The notes under the pieces: model-generated
What the model saw: the letters and a program-made list of their open reading frames with translations, nothing else
The model's database searches: none
Told to the model about the DNA's origin: nothing
Assembly: GCA_011526095.1 (NCBI GenBank)
Contig: WYBA01000446.1
Span: forward strand, 1 to 45,571
Reading direction: 5' to 3'
DNA length: 45,571 nucleotides
Source of the DNA: Myxococcales bacterium
GTDB lineage: Bacteria; Myxococcota_A; Polyangia; Haliangiales; Haliangiaceae
Position numbers and translations under genes: made by a program
In this document: positions 23,261 through 34,687 of the stretch, piece after piece
Position numbering within the stretch: position 1 is the stretch's first letter
Layout: the number at the start of each line of letters is the position of its first letter

Positions 23261-23297
23261 TGCTCGTTCCCGCTTCGTCTCAGCCAACGGAGGCCCC

Positions 23298-24542
23298 ATG
23301 GCTCTCTCACGTACTGGTGCGGCGGCGCTTTGCGTCGTCGTCTCGATCACGTCTCCCGGTCTCGCGCATGCACGCCCGATCACGCTCGACGAGGCACTCG
23401 CCGCCGCCGAGTCCAACCCCGATATCGGCGCGGCCTCGGCCACGGTGGACGAGGCCGAGGGCAACCTCGAGCAGGCGGACACGCGCCTCTACAACCCGAC
23501 GCTGTTCCTCGGAGGCGGCCCTTACTTCGGCCCCGACGCCACGGACTACTACCTGGAGGTCACCGTCGCGCAGGTCTTCGAGCTCGGAGGCAAGCGCGAC
23601 AAGCGCGCGCGGGTCGCCGCCGCGGAGCGCGACGCCGCCGCCAAGGACGTCGACACGACGCGGCTCGACGTGCGCGCCGAGGTCTGGCGCGCGTTCCATG
23701 TCGCGCTGGTCGCGCAGCAGCGGGTCCACGTCGCGACCGACAACGAGACCGCGGCCCGCGAGCTCGCCGACGCAGCCGCCGAGCGGTCGCGGCTCGGCGC
23801 GGCTACCCAGACCGACATCAACGTCGCGAAGGCGAACCGCGGTCGCGCGACCGCCGCGCGCAAGGCGGCCGAACGCGACGTGACGCTCGCCCGCGCCGCC
23901 TTGGCGGCGGCGATTGGCTCGTCGGATCCGGACCTCGAGCCGAGCGGCGAGCTGCCGACGTTCCCGGCGGCGCCGACCGATGTGGACGCGCTCGTCGCAG
24001 CCGCCCTCGCCAGCCGGGCGGACCTTGCTGCGCTCGTTCATGTGCGCGAGGCTCGCGACGCCGACGTCGACCTCGCCGACGCGCTGGCCAAACCGGACCC
24101 GGAGCTCTCCGTGTCCTGGTCGCGGTCGGCGGTCGAGGACATCGACGCGGTCATCGTCTCAGTCGGGATCCAGCTGCCGCTGTGGAACAAGCACCGCGGC
24201 GATCGACACGCGGCGCGCGCCGCGTCGAAAAGGGCCTCGATCGAGGTCGACGGCGCCCAGAAAGAGATCGAGCGCGAGGTGCGTACCGCGGTGCTGCGGT
24301 ACCAGGCCGCGCTCGACGCGGTCGCGTCGTTCGACACCGACGTCATCTCGGCGCTCGACGAGAACCTGATGCTGGCGCGCGAGTCGCTCGCCGCCGGCAA
24401 GCTCGACCTGTTCGAGCTGAGCGCGGTGCGTCGGGATCTCGTGGAGTCGCAGCTGACGTACCTCGACTCCCTCGTGGAGGCGGTCGAGGCGCGCGCAGCG
24501 CTCGAGCTCGTGGTCGGCGGCTCGCTGGAGGTGGCGCCGTGA
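23298..24542 (+). CDS. TolC-family outer-membrane channel of a heavy-metal RND pump (CzcC-like)
   Basis: 414 residues, ATG at 23298 with CGGAGG upstream. Signal peptide (ALCVVVSITSPGLAHA), then two OEP repeats rich in long Ala/Arg/Glu helices: ITLDEALAAAESNPDIGAA begins the first; VFELGGKRDKRARVA and LPLWNKHRGDRHAA are the characteristic beta-to-helix turns of the CzcC/CusC group. It forms the trimeric channel for the adaptor and RND pump encoded next. It overlaps the adaptor gene by 4 bp (GTGA). Confidence 0.88.
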   Translation: MALSRTGAAALCVVVSITSPGLAHARPITLDEALAAAESNPDIGAASATVDEAEGNLEQADTRLYNPTLFLGGGPYFGPDATDYYLEVTVAQVFELGGKRDKRARVAAAERDAAAKDVDTTRLDVRAEVWRAFHVALVAQQRVHVATDNETAARELADAAAERSRLGAATQTDINVAKANRGRATAARKAAERDVTLARAALAAAIGSSDPDLEPSGELPTFPAAPTDVDALVAAALASRADLAALVHVREARDADVDLADALAKPDPELSVSWSRSAVEDIDAVIVSVGIQLPLWNKHRGDRHAARAASKRASIEVDGAQKEIEREVRTAVLRYQAALDAVASFDTDVISALDENLMLARESLAAGKLDLFELSAVRRDLVESQLTYLDSLVEAVEARAALELVVGGSLEVAP

Positions 24543-25756
24543 AGCGCGTGTGGTTCGCAGCGCTCCTGGCGATCGCAGCCTGCAAGGGCGGCGGTGAGAA
24601 GAAGGAGCACGACGAGCATGGGGAGGGCGAGCACGAAGAGGGCGAGCGCGAGGAGGAAGGCCACGACGAGGAGGGTCACGGCGGCGAGCGGGTGATCCAC
24701 CTCAACGCCGACCAGGTGAAGGCCGCCGGGATCCAGACCGCTAAGGCTGCGGTGCGCAAGGAAGTCGCCGCTCTCGAAGCGAACGGTCAGATCGGAGCCG
24801 CCGAGGATCGGCAGGCGCGGATCGGCGTGCGCGTCCCCGGTCGTGTGACCTCTCTGAAGGCCGGGGTCGGGGACAAGGTCAAGAAAGGGCAGACGCTCGC
24901 GTTCATCGAGTCCGCTGACCTCGGCGGCGCCAAGGCCGACTACGTCGCCGCGAAGGCCGCGGCGACCCTCGCACGCGAGACCGCGGATCGCGAGAAGCAG
25001 CTCTACGAGCGGAAGATCAGCTCGGAGAGCGAGTGGCGGAAGGCCGAGTCGGAGGCAGTGCGCGCCGCCGCCGAGCTCCAGGCCGCGGAGAACCGGTTGC
25101 ACGCGCTGGGCGTGAGCGACCGCCAGCTGCCCGACAAGGTCGGCCATTTCTCGTCGACGATCGGCGCGTCAACCCCGATCGGCGGGGTCGTGGTCGAGCG
25201 CCCGGTCACCCTCGGCGAGCAGGTCGATCCCGAGGACACCCTGTTCCTGATCATGGATCTCTCCGAGGTCTGGATCCTGGTCGACGTCTTCGAGCGCGAC
25301 CTGGCACAGGTATCGGTGGGTCAGAAGGTGAAGGTGAGCGTCACCGCGTACCCGGAGCAGGAGTTCGCGGGCGAGGTGAGCCACATCGGCGCCGTGGTCG
25401 AGCCGCGCAGCCGCGCGGTGAAGGTCCGGGTCGCGCTGCCGAACCCTGACGGCCGGCTCAAGCCCGGCATGTTCGCCCGCGTCGCGCTCTCGGGCACCGA
25501 GGGCGCGGAGCACGAGCACCTCTTCGTGCCGGTCGGCGCGGTTCAGCGGACCGATGGCGGCGCGGTCGTCTTCGTGCCCGGCGAGGAGGAGGGCGAGTTC
25601 GTGCCGCGCGCGGTGCGGACCGGTCACGAGGCGGCCGGCTACGTCGCGATCGAATCGGGGCTCTCCCCCGACGAGGAAGTCGTGGTGGCGGGCTCCTTCA
25701 TCCTGAAATCGGAGCTAGGCAAGGAGTCGCTCGGCGAGAGCGGCCACAGCCACTAG
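24539..25756 (+). CDS. RND periplasmic adaptor lipoprotein (CzcB-like)
   Basis: 405 residues from the GTG at 24539 overlapping the upstream stop. Lipoprotein signal with lipobox IAAC (Cys15), then a striking His/Glu/Asp-rich stretch (about 20-50, EHDEHGEGEHEEGEREEEGH) suited to loose metal binding. Barrel-sandwich halves follow (VRVPGRVTSLKAGVGDKV and STPIGGVVVERPVTLGEQV) around a helical hairpin, then a beta-barrel and membrane-proximal domain (DGRLKPGMFARVAL). The protein ends in HSH. It links the inner-membrane pump to the channel and may help deliver metal. The pump gene follows after 10 bp. Confidence 0.9.
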   Translation: MKRVWFAALLAIAACKGGGEKKEHDEHGEGEHEEGEREEEGHDEEGHGGERVIHLNADQVKAAGIQTAKAAVRKEVAALEANGQIGAAEDRQARIGVRVPGRVTSLKAGVGDKVKKGQTLAFIESADLGGAKADYVAAKAAATLARETADREKQLYERKISSESEWRKAESEAVRAAAELQAAENRLHALGVSDRQLPDKVGHFSSTIGASTPIGGVVVERPVTLGEQVDPEDTLFLIMDLSEVWILVDVFERDLAQVSVGQKVKVSVTAYPEQEFAGEVSHIGAVVEPRSRAVKVRVALPNPDGRLKPGMFARVALSGTEGAEHEHLFVPVGAVQRTDGGAVVFVPGEEEGEFVPRAVRTGHEAAGYVAIESGLSPDEEVVVAGSFILKSELGKESLGESGHSH

Positions 25757-25766
25757 GAGCACGACC

Positions 25767-28969
<3,203 letters not shown>

Positions 28970-28973
<4 letters not shown>

Positions 28974-31138
28974 CGACGACGCGCTTCCTCGTGCCGGCGA
29001 TGGACTGCCCGACCGAGAAGGAGATCATCGCCAACCGGCTCGGCAAGCTGTCCGAGGTCGAGGGTCTCGACTTCGATCTGCTCGACCGGATCGTCACGGT
29101 CCGTCACCGAGAAGGCGCCGATGGCCGCGTCGAAGCAGCGCTGTCGGACATCGGGATGTCGCCCCAGCGGGTGGTGGAGGGTGGGGCGCGCTCGGGCCCG
29201 ATCGACGAGTGCTGCGAACCGACGGTGCAGCAGGTCGTGCGACCGAGCCTCGCCGGGGCCGAGGCTTGGACTCGCGGCGCGTGGCTGCTCGGCCTCGCCG
29301 GCGCCGCCGCCCTGGCGGCCGAGATCTTGGCGGTGACGGTCGCCTCCGAGCGCAGCTGGCCGGTGATCGCCCTGTCGGTCGGGGCGATCGTGATCAGCGG
29401 CCCCGCGACGTTCCGCAAGGCGTTCGTCGCCGCGCGGACCCTGACCCTGAACATCAACCTGCTGATGACGGTGGCGGTCGCCGGCGCGCTCGCGATCGGC
29501 GAGTGGCCCGAGGCCGCGATGGTGACCGTTCTCTTCGCGGTCGCGGAGCTGATCGAGTCACGATCGGTCGATCGAGCGCGCGACGCGATCCGCAGCCTGA
29601 TGGCGCTCAGCCCTGACACGGCACGGGTGCAACGTGGTGGCCCCTGGGTCGAGGTCGCGACGTCGTCGGTTCAGCTCGGCGACCTGGTACAGGTGCTCCC
29701 CGGAGAGCGCATCCCGGTCGACGGCACGATCCGGCGCGGCAGCTCGGCGGTCGATCAGGCGCCGATCACCGGCGAGTCGGTCCCGGTCGACAAGGCGCCG
29801 GGCGATGCCGTCTTCGCAGGCACGATCAACCAGCAGGGCGCGCTCGAGCTCGAGGTCACCGCCGCGCAGAGCGACACCACGCTCGCGCGAATCGCGCGGA
29901 CCATCCGCGAGGCGCAGAGCCAGAAGGCGCCGACCGAGCGGTTCGTCGACCGGTTCGCGCGCTGGTACACGCCGTTGGTCGTGCTCATCGCGATCGGCGT
30001 CGCCGTGTTGCCGCCGCTGGTTAGCGACGCGGCGTTCCAGCCGTGGCTCTATAAGGCGCTGGTGCTCCTGGTGATCGCGTGCCCCTGCGCGCTGGTGATC
30101 TCGACGCCGGTGACGATCGTGTCCGGCCTCGCCGCAGCGGCTCGCCGCGGGCTCCTCGTCAAGGGCGGCGTTCACCTCGAGCAAGGCCGGCACCTGCGGG
30201 TGGTCGCGCTCGACAAGACCGGGACGCTGACGGAGGGAAAGCCGTCGCTGGTCGACGTCGTGCCGTTCGGTGTCACGTCGCGCGATGACGTGCTCCGCCG
30301 CGCCGCGAGCCTGGAGGCGATGTCGAACCACCCGATCGCGCGCGCCGTCGCCCGCGGATGGACCGGCGAGCTGCTGCCGGCCACCGACGTGCGCAGCATC
30401 GAGGGCAAGGGGCTCGTGGGTGTGGTCGGCGGCGCTCCGCTCGCGATCGGCAGCCACCGGCTTGCCGAGGAGCGCGGCGTCTGCAGCCCGGAGATCGAGC
30501 GGGACTTGGCGCGGCTCGAGGCGGAGGGGAAGTCGGTGATGGTCGTCTGGTCCGGCCCCGACGTCCTCGGCGTCCTCGCGGTCGCCGACTCCGTGCGCGA
30601 GACTAGCGTCGAGGCCGTTCGCGCGCTTCACGCCCAAGGGATCCGGCTCGCGATGCTGACCGGCGACAACCCGACCACCGCGAAGGCCGTCGCCGCGCGG
30701 GTCGGGATCGATCAGGTCGAGGCGAACCTCCTGCCCGAGGACAAGCTCGCCGCGATCGATCGCCTGGCGAAGGAGCACGGTCCCGTCGGGATGGTCGGCG
30801 ACGGCGTCAACGACGCCCCGGCGCTGGCGCGGGCGACGATCGGCTTCGCGATGGGCGCCGCCGGCACCGACACCGCGCTCGAGACCGCCGACGTCGCCCT
30901 GATGAAGGACGACCTTCGCGGTGTGCCCGAGTTCGTCGCGTTGAGCCGCCGGACCGGCGCGACTCTGTGGACCAACATCGCGCTCTCGATCGGCATCAAG
31001 GTTGTGTTCTTCGGCCTGGCGCTGGTCGGCGTCGCGACCCTCTGGATGGCGGTCTTTGCCGATATGGGGGCGAGTCTCCTCGTCGCGGGCAACGGTCTCC
31101 GGCTACTTCGCTGGCGGCAACCGTCACGAGCACCATGA
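28970..31138 (+). CDS. P1B-2-type Zn/Cd/Pb-exporting ATPase (ZntA/CadA-like)
   Basis: 722 residues, GTG start overlapping the pump gene. The N-terminus is an HMA-like domain with a single Cys (AMDCPTEKE, Cys13), a common variant, and a Cys81-Cys82 pair before the first helix. Core ATPase motifs: TGES actuator loop, CPC at 371-373 (IACPCALVIS), DKTGT with Asp415 as phosphorylation site, HP motif (NHPIAR), and GDGVNDAP. The last helices read LWMAVFADMGASLLVAGNGL, whose Asp and surrounding pattern are diagnostic of P1B-2 pumps for Zn(II), Cd(II) and Pb(II). It removes these ions from the cytoplasm; the RND complex then exports them across the outer membrane. Confidence 0.93.
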
Positions 31139-31198
31139 CGAGGGTGTCCCTCCGCGTACGGAGTCGTTGTCCCGGCAGGAAAGGTGCGGGCTATAAGC

Positions 31199-31681
31199 AT
31201 GCCTGGTGCCGCGGTTCTCCAGCTGGTCGCGCTGAGCCTCGCCCGCCTGCGTCGAGCCCTCGCCGCGGCGTGGCCGGCTGGAATCGTGCTCGCGATGGGG
31301 TGCCTGGCTCACGGCGGCGTTGGCCCCACCGTCGTCGTGCCCGCTATCGGACTGTCGGTCGCGATCGTCGTGCTGACCGGGCGCGGCATGAGCTGGGAGC
31401 GAGTCATCACGCCAGCGCTGACGGTCGGCGCCGTGACGTTGGTCGGCCCGGCCGTCCTCGCGGCGCCGTGCACCATCGTATGCGGAGCGGTCGGATTCAC
31501 GAGCGGGACGGGAACTGGTGTCATGGAGATCAAGCTGACCCCCGCGGTGTTAACCGTCCTGGCGCCGATCGGCGCGGTCGCATGCGGGTCGATGACCGTC
31601 GTCGGCGCCGCCGCGATGGCGAGCGGGCTCGTCGTCGGGCGCCTGGTCTCGTCTTGCGCGGACGCCCTTGATCGGATATGA
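31199..31681 (+). CDS. Integral membrane protein of unknown function
   Basis: 160 residues from the ATG at 31199; a GTG at 31184 would add five residues and lies immediately after AGGAAAG, too close for good spacing. About four hydrophobic helices: LQLVALSLARL near the start, WPAGIVLAMGCLAHGG, VVVPAIGLSVAIVVLTG, then two more in TPALTVGAVTLVGPAVLAA and LTVLAPIGAVACG. It has a Cys pair (APCTIVCGAV) in the middle. It lies between the ATPase and the second Czc group with short gaps on both sides, so it is probably co-transcribed. Function unknown. Confidence 0.55.
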   Translation: MPGAAVLQLVALSLARLRRALAAAWPAGIVLAMGCLAHGGVGPTVVVPAIGLSVAIVVLTGRGMSWERVITPALTVGAVTLVGPAVLAAPCTIVCGAVGFTSGTGTGVMEIKLTPAVLTVLAPIGAVACGSMTVVGAAAMASGLVVGRLVSSCADALDRI

Positions 31682-31690
31682 GATCCGTCG

Positions 31691-31999
31691 ATGCTCACGG
31701 TGCTCCGGATCCTTGTTCTCGTCGCGACGATGGTCGCGACGAGCGGGATCGCGCCCGTGTACGCGTCGTGCGACGCGGACGCCGAGCATGGGGAGGGAGC
31801 GTGCGATGACGAGACCTGCCCGCCCGGCGCTGTCTGCTCGACGTGTCCGTCCGGGGCAGCAGTTGCCCCGACGCTGAGCGGACCGATCAGCATGGCCCGT
31901 CCGGAGCCGCTGGTCGCGTCGGTCCCCACCGGCACCTGGCGCCTGGTCCCGAGCCCGTCGATCTCCGACATCTTCCATCCGCCTCGCCGCCACGCGTAG
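31691..31999 (+). CDS. Small exported Cys-rich protein preceding the second czcC
   Basis: 102 residues. Signal peptide (LRILVLVATMVATSGIAPVYA), then a Cys/Asp-rich segment CDADAEHGEGACDDETCPPG followed by AVCSTCPSG, with five Cys in about 25 residues, and a conserved-looking end WRLVPSPSISDIFHPPRR. The SISDIFHPPR ending recurs in small proteins ahead of CzcC-type genes. It is the counterpart, in the second Czc group, of the 106-residue His/Cys-rich protein in the first. Likely a periplasmic metal-binding accessory. Confidence 0.65.
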   Translation: MLTVLRILVLVATMVATSGIAPVYASCDADAEHGEGACDDETCPPGAVCSTCPSGAAVAPTLSGPISMARPEPLVASVPTGTWRLVPSPSISDIFHPPRRHA

Positions 32000-32074
32000 T
32001 CGTTCGCGCGGCGCGACGCAGGTGCGCGCGCCCGACGTCACTCGCGTGCGCCGCATCTGCGGCGAGGAGTTCGG

Positions 32075-33304
32075 ATGTCCATCGCTCGGCTGCATCGGCC
32101 GCTGGTCGGCCTTCTGTTCGGTGCATCGGCGCTCGTTTCGTTCCCGGCGTATGCCGAGGAGCCGAGCAGTCTCACGCGCGAGCGTGTGATCGAGCTTGCG
32201 CGAAAGTCCTCCCCTTCGGTCCGTCTTGCCGGCGCCGCCGTCGAGGAGGAACGCGCTGATCTAATCGGCGCGCGCATCTTCGCCCGCGACAACCCCGTCC
32301 TCGAAGCGGTCGCCGGGCCACGCTGGGGTGACGAGACCACGATCGATCTCGAGGCGACGCTGGCGATCCCGATCGAGCTCGGCGGGAAGCGGCGCAAGCG
32401 GGTCGCGGCAGCGCAAGCGTCGATCGATCGAGCGTCGGCCGACGTCGCCGTCGACGAGCAGGAGGCGATCGCGCGCGCCTTGCGTGCCTACTACGCGGCG
32501 CTGCACGCCGAGGAGCGGCTGGCGCTCGCGAACGAGCGCAAGAAGCTGGCCGATCAGCTGCTCGACGCTGCGCACAGCCGGCTGGCGGCCGGCGACGTCG
32601 CCGAGCTCGAGGTGAACCTTGCGGCGACCGAGGTCGCGCGCGCGGAGAGCGAGGTGCTGGCCGAGCTCGCCGACGTCGAGCGCGCCCGTGGAAAGCTGGC
32701 GATCACGCTCGGTCTCGATGGACCCGACGAGGCCGTCGTGGAAGGCGCGCTCGGCGACCGCAGCGCGTTCGATGCGGTGCAGCCGTCGGAGCGCGCCGAT
32801 GTCGCTGCCGCGCGGGTCGCTATCGACGAAGAGGAAGCGTTCGTCGTCAGCGCCGACGCCGCACGATTCCCCGACTTCAACTTTCGCCTCACGTATGCGC
32901 GCGAGGACGGCGGTACCGACATCATCCTGGCAGGTCTCGCGGTCACGTTGCCGCTCTTCGATCGCGGCCAGGGCGAGCGCTCCGGCGCCCGCGCACGCGT
33001 CCGTCGAGCCGAGCTGGCGCTCCAGCTGACCGAAGACGTGGTAGCGACGGAGGTCGAGGTCGCCGCCCGCGCGTACAAGACATCCGTCGCCGCCGTGGTG
33101 AAGCTGGAGGAGGACGCGCTTCCGCTGGTGGCGCGCAATGACGAGCTCTCGGTGACGGCCTACCAGTCCGGCAAGGCGGATGTGGGGACCGTGATCGTCG
33201 TGCGCCGCGAGGCCCTCGATACCCGACGTGAGTACCTGGATCGACAGCTCGAGGCCGCGCTTGCCGGCGTCGAGCTCTCTCGTGCCCTCGGAGCCCTGCC
33301 ATGA
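32075..33304 (+). CDS. TolC-family outer-membrane channel, second RND system (CzcC-like)
   Basis: 409 residues, ATG at 32075 with GAGGAG upstream. Signal peptide ends near SFPAYA. Long helical OEP repeats follow: the first turn is LAIPIELGGKRRKRVA; the second is LAVTLPLFDRGQGERSGAR, the typical PLFDRGQG signature of metal-RND channels. Clearly related to, but not a recent duplicate of, the first channel. Overlaps its adaptor gene by 4 bp (ATGA). A short GC stem (GCCGC/GCGGC, 32050-32063) lies just before the ribosome binding site. Confidence 0.88.
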   Translation: MSIARLHRPLVGLLFGASALVSFPAYAEEPSSLTRERVIELARKSSPSVRLAGAAVEEERADLIGARIFARDNPVLEAVAGPRWGDETTIDLEATLAIPIELGGKRRKRVAAAQASIDRASADVAVDEQEAIARALRAYYAALHAEERLALANERKKLADQLLDAAHSRLAAGDVAELEVNLAATEVARAESEVLAELADVERARGKLAITLGLDGPDEAVVEGALGDRSAFDAVQPSERADVAAARVAIDEEEAFVVSADAARFPDFNFRLTYAREDGGTDIILAGLAVTLPLFDRGQGERSGARARVRRAELALQLTEDVVATEVEVAARAYKTSVAAVVKLEEDALPLVARNDELSVTAYQSGKADVGTVIVVRREALDTRREYLDRQLEAALAGVELSRALGALP

Positions 33305-34686
33305 CGACAAAGTTGTTCCCGTCGATGTCTCTCGCTCTGTTCCTCCTGATCGCGGCCTGCGGCGGTGACCGCCGGTCGAAGGAGAAGGAGGAAGGCGCGG
33401 AGGCGGCTGAGACTGCCGAGGCCGTCGAGCACGGCGAAGGCGAGCAAGAAGTCGACTTCTGCGGCGAGCACGGCGTGCCCGAGGCGATGTGCACGAAGTG
33501 CAACCCAGACCTGATCGCCGGCTTCAAGGAGAAGGGCGACTGGTGCGACGAGCACGGGTTCCCCGAGTCGGTGTGCCCGATCTGCAATCCAGTTCCAGGA
33601 GCCCCGAAGGTGGTCGTCGTCGAGTCTGACGGGGCGCCCGCCGACAAGACCCGGCTGTGCCTCAAGTCTCCCGAGGCAGCGACCCTCGCCGGTGTGGAGA
33701 CCGCGGCCGCGGTGCCGCGGGCCGAAGGCGCGAGCTTCGTGGCGCCGGTGACGATCGCCTTCGACGCCACGCGCCGCGCCGTCGTGAACGCACGCGCACC
33801 AGGGGTGGTGAAGGCGCTCCACGTCGACATCGGCGCGCGCGTCGAGAAGGGCAAGAAGCTCGCGGTCGTCGACAGCGCCACCCTCGGCGCAGAACGCGCG
33901 CAGCTTCAGGGCGCTCGGGCCCGGGTCCGGGCCGCGGAGACCAATTACAAGCGCGAGAAGGACCTGCAGACCAAGGGCGTGTCATCGGCCAAGGAGGTCC
34001 TCGCGATGCAGCAAGAGCTCGAGCTCGCCCGCGCCGAGGTAGCGTCGCTCGCGGCCTCCGTCGGCGTGGTCGGAAAGGGCGCCGGGGGCGCCGGCGGGTA
34101 CGCCGTCACGGCGCCGCTCGCCGGCTGGATCGTCGAACGAGAGGCGACGATCGGCGAGATGGTGGACGCCGACGAGACCCTGTTCGAGGTCGTCGACACG
34201 TCCACGATGTGGGCGGAGCTGTCGATCCCCGAGGACCAGCTCGATCAGGTCGCGATGGGCCAGACCGTCATCGTCACCGTCGACGGCCTCAAGGGACGGC
34301 AGTTCGAGGGGACGATCAGCTACGTTTCGCCGAAGGTCGATCCGCGCACGCGGACCGTGCAGGTGCGCGCGGCGCTGGACAACCCGGAAGGTCGCCTGCG
34401 CGCGAACATGTACGGCGAAGCACGGGTGGTTCTCGGGGATCGGGGCGAAGCCGTCACCGTCCCCGCGGACGCGGTTCAGCGAGTGAAGGACGTGTACTTC
34501 GTCTTCGTTCAGACCAAGGACGACGAGTTCGAGGTGCGTCGTGTCGACCTGGGTGCGCGCGAGCGCGCGGTCACCGAGCTGACCAGCGGCGTCGGCCCGA
34601 ACGAGCGGGTCGTCGTGCGAGGCGCCTTCGCGCTGAAGGCGGAGACGCTCAAGGACTCGATGGGCGACGGCTGCGTGGACGACTGA
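33301..34686 (+). CDS. RND adaptor lipoprotein with duplicated Cys-rich metal-binding motif (CzcB-like)
   Basis: 461 residues. Lipobox IAAC (Cys20), then a Glu/Lys-rich segment. Two copies of a C-x-EHGxPE-x2-C-x2-CNP unit follow: Cys54/64/67 (FCGEHGVPEAMCTKCNP) and Cys82/92/95 (WCDEHGFPESVCPICNP), each able to bind one Zn-like ion. The usual adaptor follows (about 130-455): barrel-sandwich, helical hairpin NYKREKDLQTKGVSSAKEVL, beta-barrel and membrane-proximal domain with LRANMYGEARVV. The duplicated motif may hand metal to the pump. Its place in the group is fixed by overlaps and a 1-bp gap to the pump gene. Confidence 0.92.
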   Translation: MTTKLFPSMSLALFLLIAACGGDRRSKEKEEGAEAAETAEAVEHGEGEQEVDFCGEHGVPEAMCTKCNPDLIAGFKEKGDWCDEHGFPESVCPICNPVPGAPKVVVVESDGAPADKTRLCLKSPEAATLAGVETAAAVPRAEGASFVAPVTIAFDATRRAVVNARAPGVVKALHVDIGARVEKGKKLAVVDSATLGAERAQLQGARARVRAAETNYKREKDLQTKGVSSAKEVLAMQQELELARAEVASLAASVGVVGKGAGGAGGYAVTAPLAGWIVEREATIGEMVDADETLFEVVDTSTMWAELSIPEDQLDQVAMGQTVIVTVDGLKGRQFEGTISYVSPKVDPRTRTVQVRAALDNPEGRLRANMYGEARVVLGDRGEAVTVPADAVQRVKDVYFVFVQTKDDEFEVRRVDLGARERAVTELTSGVGPNERVVVRGAFALKAETLKDSMGDGCVDD

Positions 34687-34687
34687 G

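Noticed and set aside
23045..24538. Upstream extension of the first adaptor frame across the channel gene
   Set aside because: The lipoprotein signal begins exactly at the GTG overlapping the channel stop; the extension is a shadow of the channel gene.
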